NCBI RefSeq assembly: GCF_046591575.1
Contig: NZ_JBIQWA010000001.1
Coordinates: 186,001 to 250,000 of the forward strand
Length of the DNA: 64,000 nt
Origin: Marivita sp046591575
GTDB lineage: Bacteria; Pseudomonadota; Alphaproteobacteria; Rhodobacterales; Rhodobacteraceae
Reading direction: 5' to 3'
The position numbers and the translations under genes are program-made. A model generated the notes under the pieces. The model was given only the letters and a program-made list of their open reading frames with translations. It had not been told where the DNA came from and did no database searches. Below are positions 59,307 through 64,000 of this stretch, in pieces. The first letter of the stretch is position 1. Each line of letters starts with the position of its first letter.

Positions 59307-60379
59307 CGACACTCGACGACATATTGCGACAGCAAATCAGGACGACGGGTCCGCTGACGCTGGCTCAATATATGTCGGCCTGCCTGCTGCATCCAAAATT
59401 CGGCTATTACACCACGCAAGACGCGTTCGGGGCCGAAGGCGATTTCACCACCGCACCCGAGATCAGTCAGATGTTCGGAGAATTGGTGGGGGTGTGTCTT
59501 GCGCAAAGCTGGATGGATCAAGGCATGCCCGCGGCCTTTGCCCTGGCAGAGCTGGGTCCGGGGCGCGGTACACTGATGGCGGATATTCTGCGCGCGACGG
59601 CACATGTGCCGGGATTTCATGAGGCGATGGAACTGCATCTGGTAGAGGCGTCACCGCGCCTGAGGAATATTCAGGCCGATGCGCTTGATCCGCATGCACC
59701 TCAGTGGCACACAAGTGTCGAAACACTTCCTTCGGATCGCCCCTTGTTCTGCCTTGCGAACGAATTTTTCGATGCGCTGCCCATTCGGCAATTTCAGCGT
59801 GATCCAAAGGGCTGGCGCGAGGTGATGGTCGGTCTTGCCGGGGACACCACATTTCAGCGCGGTCTGAGCGACCCCGCCCCTATTGCGGCTTTGGATCACC
59901 GTCTGGACGACACAACCGACGGTGCCCTGGTGGAAACATGCGCGCAGGCCACAGCGGTGATGGACGAGATCGCACAACGGATTGCCGCCCAAGGCGGCAT
60001 TGCCTTGGTTATTGATTACGGTGGCTGGCGGTCGATTGGCGACACGTTTCAGGCCGTAAAGGCCCATCAACCGGTTGATCCCTTTGCAGATCCCGGACAG
60101 GCGGACCTAACGGCGCATGTGGATTTTGAACCGCTCAGCCAGACGGCAACCGCCCATGGCTGCGCGGTAACAGCGCTGACAGCGCAGGGTGTGTTTCTGG
60201 AACGTTTGGGGATCACGGCACGCGCGCAGGCTTTGGCCCGAACGCTTGATGGCGCGGCGCTTGCATCGCATATTTCGGCACATCGGCGGTTGACCCATCC
60301 CGACGAAATGGGTTCCTTGTTCAAAGTGCTAGGGGTCTATCCCGGTACCGTGTCACCACCACCCGGATTGGATACATGA
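59303..60379 (+). CDS. MidA/NDUFAF7-family SAM-dependent methyltransferase
   Basis: A 358-residue protein of the DUF185 family. LTLAQYMSACLLHPKFGYYT and GAEGDFTTAPEISQMFGELV are diagnostic, with the SAM-binding ALAELGPGRGTLMADILRA following. PLFCLANEFFDALPIRQFQR carries the conserved EFFDALP. The mitochondrial relative NDUFAF7 methylates an arginine of a complex I subunit, so a role in complex I assembly is plausible. It overlaps lgt by four bases and pgeF by four bases. Confidence 0.92.
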   Translation: MTTLDDILRQQIRTTGPLTLAQYMSACLLHPKFGYYTTQDAFGAEGDFTTAPEISQMFGELVGVCLAQSWMDQGMPAAFALAELGPGRGTLMADILRATAHVPGFHEAMELHLVEASPRLRNIQADALDPHAPQWHTSVETLPSDRPLFCLANEFFDALPIRQFQRDPKGWREVMVGLAGDTTFQRGLSDPAPIAALDHRLDDTTDGALVETCAQATAVMDEIAQRIAAQGGIALVIDYGGWRSIGDTFQAVKAHQPVDPFADPGQADLTAHVDFEPLSQTATAHGCAVTALTAQGVFLERLGITARAQALARTLDGAALASHISAHRRLTHPDEMGSLFKVLGVYPGTVSPPPGLDT

Positions 60380-61131
60380 CGCTTGAAATCATCACATCCG
60401 ATAGCCTCGTGCCGTTTCGCCACGGCTTTTTTACACGGCGCGGCGGGGCGTCTTCCGGTGTCTTTGCCGGACTGAATTGTGGAACCGGATCGACAGACCA
60501 ATCCGAAATCGTGGCCATCAACCGCGCGCGCGTCGCAGACGCGATGACCGTGCCGCTGGAGCATCTGATCACGGTTCACCAGACCCATTCCGCCAAGGTG
60601 CAAATCGTGCGCGGCCCGCTTGAGTCGCCGAAACCCGAAGCCGACGCAATGGTGTCGGATACGCCCGGAGTTGCTCTTGGTATTCTGACTGCGGATTGCC
60701 AGCCTGTCCTGTTTGCCGACGCGGATGCGGGTGTGGTTGGCGCGGCGCATGCCGGATGGCGTGGGGCGCTGGATGGCGTGCTGGATGCGACTGTTGAGGC
60801 GATGACTGATCTGGGGGCCACCCTGGAGGGAATTCATGCCGTGATTGGGCCCAGCATCAGTCAGAGGTGTTACGAAGTGGGTCCAGAGTTTCTGGACACC
60901 TTTCTTGCCGAAGACCCGCAGAACGCGCGTTTCTTTGTAAATGGCGCGAATGACCGATTTCATTTTGATCTGCCCGGCTTTGGCTTGCACCGGTTAAGAT
61001 CTGCTGGCGTTGTCGCAGAATGGACGCGCCATTGCACCTATTCCGACGCAGAGCGGTTTTATTCATATCGTCGCGCCACACATGCGCGAGAGGCCGATTA
61101 CGGGCGTTTGATGTCTGTTATCCGGCTTTAG
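60376..61131 (+). CDS. pgeF: YfiH/PgeF-family (multicopper-like) purine nucleoside/peptidoglycan editing protein
   Basis: A 251-residue protein of the DUF152/YfiH family: FRHGFFTRRGGASSGVFAGL, HQTHSAKVQIV, LTADCQPVLFAD, AAHAGWRGALDGVL and GPSISQRCYEVG. The His/Cys ligands (HQTHS, ADCQP, AHAGWRG) bind zinc in characterised members. The family acts on purine nucleosides (deaminase/phosphorylase) and in Escherichia coli PgeF edits peptidoglycan precursors. All ligands look intact. It overlaps the MidA-like gene by four bases, making an lgt-midA-pgeF operon. Confidence 0.92.
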   Translation: MTLEIITSDSLVPFRHGFFTRRGGASSGVFAGLNCGTGSTDQSEIVAINRARVADAMTVPLEHLITVHQTHSAKVQIVRGPLESPKPEADAMVSDTPGVALGILTADCQPVLFADADAGVVGAAHAGWRGALDGVLDATVEAMTDLGATLEGIHAVIGPSISQRCYEVGPEFLDTFLAEDPQNARFFVNGANDRFHFDLPGFGLHRLRSAGVVAEWTRHCTYSDAERFYSYRRATHAREADYGRLMSVIRL

Positions 61132-61275
61132 CGCTGATCGGGGTAAGATTGCGTCGCTGCCCCAATCAATCACAGGAATACACCGGGATTGTCCACGTTC
61201 CGTCACAAACGCGCCCAATTGTGAGGGTTGTTTAGGCTTAACAAAACAACAACGCCAAAAGCCCGGAGCAGTCCA

Positions 61276-61428
61276 ATGTCGCGCAGTTCAAAATTCATCG
61301 CTTCCGTCGTCGCCGCTTCCAAAGAGGAGGCACCCGCCCTTCCGTTTCAGCGGGGGGCCGCACGCAAAGCCATGTTCGCCCGCATCAAGGCAGAAAGCGC
61401 AAACCTGCCAGTGCGCAAACAGGCGTAA
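61276..61428 (+). CDS. 50-residue basic protein, unknown
   Basis: A very small protein (MSRSSKFIASVVAASKEEAP, ending NLPVRKQA) with eight or so basic residues and a helix-like middle. A GGAG site eight bases upstream and a terminator 90 bases downstream favour a real gene. No family is recognised; the size suggests a small regulator or nucleoid-associated factor, which is speculation. Confidence 0.55.
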   Translation: MSRSSKFIASVVAASKEEAPALPFQRGAARKAMFARIKAESANLPVRKQA

Positions 61429-61519
61429 AGCGCCGGAATTGCGTCGCGCATCGCCACATTCCTTGCCGATTATGGCGTCAGTGTTGCGGCGCACCGTACA
61501 ATTGAACGAGTTCGTTTTC

Positions 61520-61550
61520 ATTGGCCGCAATTGCGCGGCCAATTGTTTTT
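61520..61550 (+). terminator. Intrinsic terminator downstream of the 50-residue gene
   Basis: ATTGGCCGC (61520-61528) pairs perfectly with GCGGCCAAT (61535-61543) around a six-base loop, followed by TGTTTTT. It stands 92 bases after the stop of the 50-residue gene. Confidence 0.85.
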
Positions 61551-61665
61551 GAAATTTGACGAATCAAGACGTTTCAGACCATTCATTATTCAAAGAAATC
61601 GCACCGTCATTCTGGTGTTGTTGGTGGGGGCCAGCACGGATGTGACCTAACCGAAAGGTGATCAC

Positions 61666-62445
61666 ATGGCCCAGTCCCCTCGCAGCCAGTCGTTATCGGA
61701 CGATTTCAACGCCAATGCCGTTTCCAAAGACCAAGTTGCTACGTTTGACGGGCAGCCTCGACGCGATACTCCTCTCACCCGCACAATCGAGGCTGCAGCT
61801 TTTCTATCTGACCACACAATCGACGCCTCTACCTTTACCATTCCGGCCACGCCGATTTTCGAAGCCTGCGCTTCGGCCTTTGCCCGCGGGACACTCATCT
61901 CAACAGTCATGGGCCAGATCGCGGTGGAAGACCTGATCCCCGGTGATCTTGTGGAAACCCATCGCGGCCCCGAACCTGTGGTCTGGATCGGCAGCACCAG
62001 CTATCTGCCACATTTTGCCAGCGACACGACCTCTCTCTCCTATTTGCTCAGATTACCCGGCGACGGGATGGACCAAAGCGATCTTTTGCTTGGTCCGGCT
62101 GCACATATTGTTGTGCGACAGGACCGTTTTGCCGACCTTTTGAATTGCGACGCCGTGCTTGCGCCCGCGTCAGATTACATCGATGGAGATCGTATCTTGC
62201 GGATTACGCCGCCCGGTTCGGTCCAGCTTTATCATTTTGCCTTGCGTCGGCATGGAATTGTCCGCGCAAACGGTCACGAGCTTGAAAGCTATCATCCGGG
62301 GCGCGTGTCGGCGGCTGAAATCGGCACAAATGTCCGGGCAATGATGCAGTCCATGTTCAAACATCTCGACGATCTGGACGGCTTTGGAGATCTTGCCTTC
62401 CCGCGCACCACCCGCGACGTGATCGAGACGCTACGCGTCGCGTGA
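61666..62445 (+). CDS. Hint-domain protein with altered nucleophile position
   Basis: A 259-residue protein of the Rhodobacterales Hint type. RGTLISTVMGQIAVEDLIPGDLVETHRGPEPVVWIG is the start of the Hint fold (split here: RGTLISTVMG, then VEDLIPGDLVETHRG). In standard members a Cys stands just before F-x-x-GT; here I read SAFARGT, so the Cys1 position is Ala, with a Cys three residues upstream. Autoprocessing may therefore be lost or shifted. LLLGPAAHIVVRQDRFADLL and HELESYHPG correspond to the later Hint blocks. The N-terminal 60 residues are unassigned. It is convergent with the Lrp-type gene, five bases apart. Confidence 0.75.
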   Translation: MAQSPRSQSLSDDFNANAVSKDQVATFDGQPRRDTPLTRTIEAAAFLSDHTIDASTFTIPATPIFEACASAFARGTLISTVMGQIAVEDLIPGDLVETHRGPEPVVWIGSTSYLPHFASDTTSLSYLLRLPGDGMDQSDLLLGPAAHIVVRQDRFADLLNCDAVLAPASDYIDGDRILRITPPGSVQLYHFALRRHGIVRANGHELESYHPGRVSAAEIGTNVRAMMQSMFKHLDDLDGFGDLAFPRTTRDVIETLRVA

Positions 62446-62449
62446 CCGG

Positions 62450-62950
62450 TTATTCCGGTTGCGTCAACCGCGCTTCCAGAATGTCAAAGGGCACGCCGGG
62501 CTCATCCTTCGCGCCCCGAATAACCAAAGATGTCTTGACGCTCCCAACATTCGGCGACGTCAAAAGATCGCTGGTCAGGAAGCTTTGAAAAGTGCTCAAA
62601 TCCGGGGCCACACATTTGAGAATGAAATCCACCTCCCCATTTAGCATATGGCATTCGCGCACCAGCGGCCAACCGCGACACAATTCTTCAAAAACCCGCA
62701 GGTCAGCCTCGGCCTGGCTTTGCAGACCGACCATTGCAAAAACCTGCACTTCAAAACCAAGTTCGCGGGGGTCCACTTCGGCATGATAGCCACGAATGAA
62801 GCCCTGCTCTTCCAATGTGCGCACCCGCCGCAGACACGGCGGCGCGGAAATTCCGACACGTCGCGCCAATTCGACATTGGTCATACGACCATCCGCCTGA
62901 AGCTCGGCCAGAATTTTGCGATCAATTGGATCGAGACGATGTGATGGCAT
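62450..62950 (-). CDS. Lrp/AsnC-family transcription regulator
   Basis: A 166-residue regulator. The N-terminal helix-turn-helix (LDPIDRKILAELQADGRMTN, VELARRVGISAPPCLRRVRT) and the C-terminal RAM ligand-binding domain (VQVFAMVGLQSQAEADLRVF, CHMLNGEVDFILKCVAPDLS) are complete. Members respond to amino acids and often autoregulate. It is divergent from trxB with about 205 bases between, where a 9-bp inverted repeat lies. The target is unknown; trxB is an attractive candidate because of the shared region. Confidence 0.93.
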   Translation of the reverse strand: MPSHRLDPIDRKILAELQADGRMTNVELARRVGISAPPCLRRVRTLEEQGFIRGYHAEVDPRELGFEVQVFAMVGLQSQAEADLRVFEELCRGWPLVRECHMLNGEVDFILKCVAPDLSTFQSFLTSDLLTSPNVGSVKTSLVIRGAKDEPGVPFDILEARLTQPE

Positions 62951-62995
62951 TCGAACGCATTCCCGCAGTTACATCTTTGTTATATACGCTATGCA

Positions 62996-63034
62996 GTTGC
63001 GCGCAATATTGTTTCAAGATCGCGCAACAATATT
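62996..63034. promoter_or_regulatory. Inverted repeats in the Lrp-type/trxB intergenic region
   Basis: AATATTGTT (63005-63013) and AACAATATT (63026-63034) form a perfect nine-base inverted repeat with a 12-base spacer. Just outside, GTTGCGC (62996-63002) pairs with GCGCAAC (63022-63028), so two symmetric elements overlap. The A/T-rich CAATATTG core resembles Lrp/AsnC sites. It sits about 50-85 bases upstream of the regulator start and about 120-160 upstream of trxB. Confidence 0.5.
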
Positions 63035-63155
63035 AACGCATCCCTCGCTGCGGCAGGGTGACGCGCTGTCGACGCCCCGGCATTTGCGAAGCGCGCCTGG
63101 CAGGCTTATATGCAGTTTTCAATACATTGAAATCTGCGCGATGCGAGGCTGCCCC

Positions 63156-64000
63156 ATGTCAAATACACGCCACACCAAGGTTCTTATCATCGGCTCTGGC
63201 CCGGCAGGATACACTGCCGGCGTCTATGCCAGCCGCGCCATGCTAGAGCCCATCCTTGTGCAAGGCATGGAGCCGGGTGGCCAGTTGACCACGACCACCG
63301 AGGTCGAAAACTGGCCGGGCGATACCGAGGTACAGGGACCGGATCTGATGGTGCGGATGGAGGCCCATGCACGCGCCGTCGGCTGCGAGATTATCGGAGA
63401 CCTCGTCACGTCGCTTGACCTTGATAACCGTCCGTTCACGGCGCACAGCGACAGCGGCACGGTCTACACGGCAGATGCCATCATCCTTGCCACAGGGGCG
63501 CGGGCGAAATGGCTGGGCCTGCCCTCGGAAGAGGCGTTCAAGGGGTTTGGCGTGTCGGCCTGCGCGACCTGCGACGGGTTCTTTTACCGTGGACAAGAGA
63601 TCGTCGTGGTGGGTGGCGGCAACACGGCCGTGGAAGAGGCGCTGTTCCTGACGAATTTTGCATCGAAGGTCACGCTGATTCATCGGCGCGATGAATTGCG
63701 GGCCGAGAAGATCTTGCAGGACCGGCTGTTCAAGAATCCGAAGATCGAAACGCTGTGGTTCCACCAGCTTGAAGAGGTGTATGGCACGGACATGCCCAAA
63801 GGTGTCGAAGGCGTGAAGGCCAAGAATGTGCAGACCGGCGAGATTACGGACATCCCGTGCAAAGGTGTGTTCATCGCCATCGGCCACGCCCCGGCGAACG
63901 AATTGGTCAAGGACAAGCTTGAGACGCATATGGGCGGTTATGTCGTGACAAAGCCGGACAGCACAGCGACCTCGATTCCCGGCGTTTTCGCGGCGGGCGA
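63156..64000 (+). CDS. trxB: Thioredoxin reductase (truncated by window end)
   Basis: About 281 residues are visible; the remaining C-terminus lies beyond 64000. FAD-binding GSGPAGYTAGVYASRAML at the N-terminus, the redox pair CATC (136-139) in SACATCDGFFYRG, the NADPH-binding VVVGGGNTAVEEALFL and the final FAD block beginning IPGVFAAG are present. It reduces thioredoxin with NADPH. The start at 63156 is supported by GAGG about ten bases upstream and by the usual length before GSGPAG. Lrp-type regulator and trxB are divergent neighbours. Confidence 0.95.
   Translation, partial: MSNTRHTKVLIIGSGPAGYTAGVYASRAMLEPILVQGMEPGGQLTTTTEVENWPGDTEVQGPDLMVRMEAHARAVGCEIIGDLVTSLDLDNRPFTAHSDSGTVYTADAIILATGARAKWLGLPSEEAFKGFGVSACATCDGFFYRGQEIVVVGGGNTAVEEALFLTNFASKVTLIHRRDELRAEKILQDRLFKNPKIETLWFHQLEEVYGTDMPKGVEGVKAKNVQTGEITDIPCKGVFIAIGHAPANELVKDKLETHMGGYVVTKPDSTATSIPGVFAAG

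Overview
The window looks like a chromosomal segment of a marine alphaproteobacterium of the Roseobacter type (order Rhodobacterales). This rests on family content rather than a marker gene: a GcrA-type cell-cycle regulator, a bacterial phosphatidylcholine synthase, a Hint-domain protein, RTX proteins, TRAP/TTT-style solute-binding proteins, many ATGA operon overlaps and GC-rich coding DNA. I see no insertion sequence, prophage or CRISPR array. There is one tRNA (Lys, TTT) and one riboswitch (TPP).

Layout. (1) 1-7319: a GntR/FCD-regulated import and catabolic locus. It holds an ABC importer with two permeases, one ATPase and an NMT1-like binding protein, a cytosolic protein resembling 4,5-dihydroxyphthalate decarboxylase, a TauE-like permease, the start of a TctC-type binding protein, and a divergent fumarylacetoacetate-hydrolase-family enzyme. 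It probably handles an aromatic or related organic acid. (2) 7490-11160: an operon of three small membrane proteins, an ethanolamine-permease-like APC transporter, a universal stress protein and two unknowns. (3) 11410-14575: a TPP riboswitch and thiM-thiE-thiD-tenA, a thiamine salvage operon. (4) 14605-32089: the most unusual region, a Pel-type exopolysaccharide locus in a non-canonical arrangement. PelG, PelF, PelE-like, PelD-like and an ExoF/Wza-like export protein form one operon. A PelA-like protein without an obvious deacetylase centre and a short TPR-only PelB-like protein run divergently. The hydrolase and deacetylase activities normally found in PelA appear on separate proteins, two of which end in RTX calcium-binding repeats: a GH114-like RTX protein and an RTX protein with tandem carbohydrate-binding-like repeats plus a deacetylase-like domain. 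A second GH114-like hydrolase, galE and a LuxR-type regulator complete the set.

(5) 32388-49941: mostly housekeeping genes: tRNA-Lys, dapF, mtaB, pcs, gcrA, an S9 peptidase, rimO, dgkA, tdk, a FabH-like synthase, a 2-hydroxyacid dehydrogenase, csaA, proC and several small unknowns. (6) 49942-50395: non-coding DNA with a small cluster of DnaA-box-like sequences and a strong terminator. (7) 50396-57998: a branched-chain-type ABC importer (binding protein, LivM, LivH, LivF, LivG) co-transcribed with an aldo/keto reductase and a small unknown, facing a divergent aldo/keto reductase-RidA fusion. This is likely an uncharacterised uptake and catabolic module. (8) 58083-64000: ubiK, lgt, a MidA-like methyltransferase, pgeF, a 50-residue orphan, a Hint protein, an Lrp-type regulator and the start of trxB.

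All functional calls come from reading motifs, lengths and gene context. No database search was possible, so family names are recognition-based.
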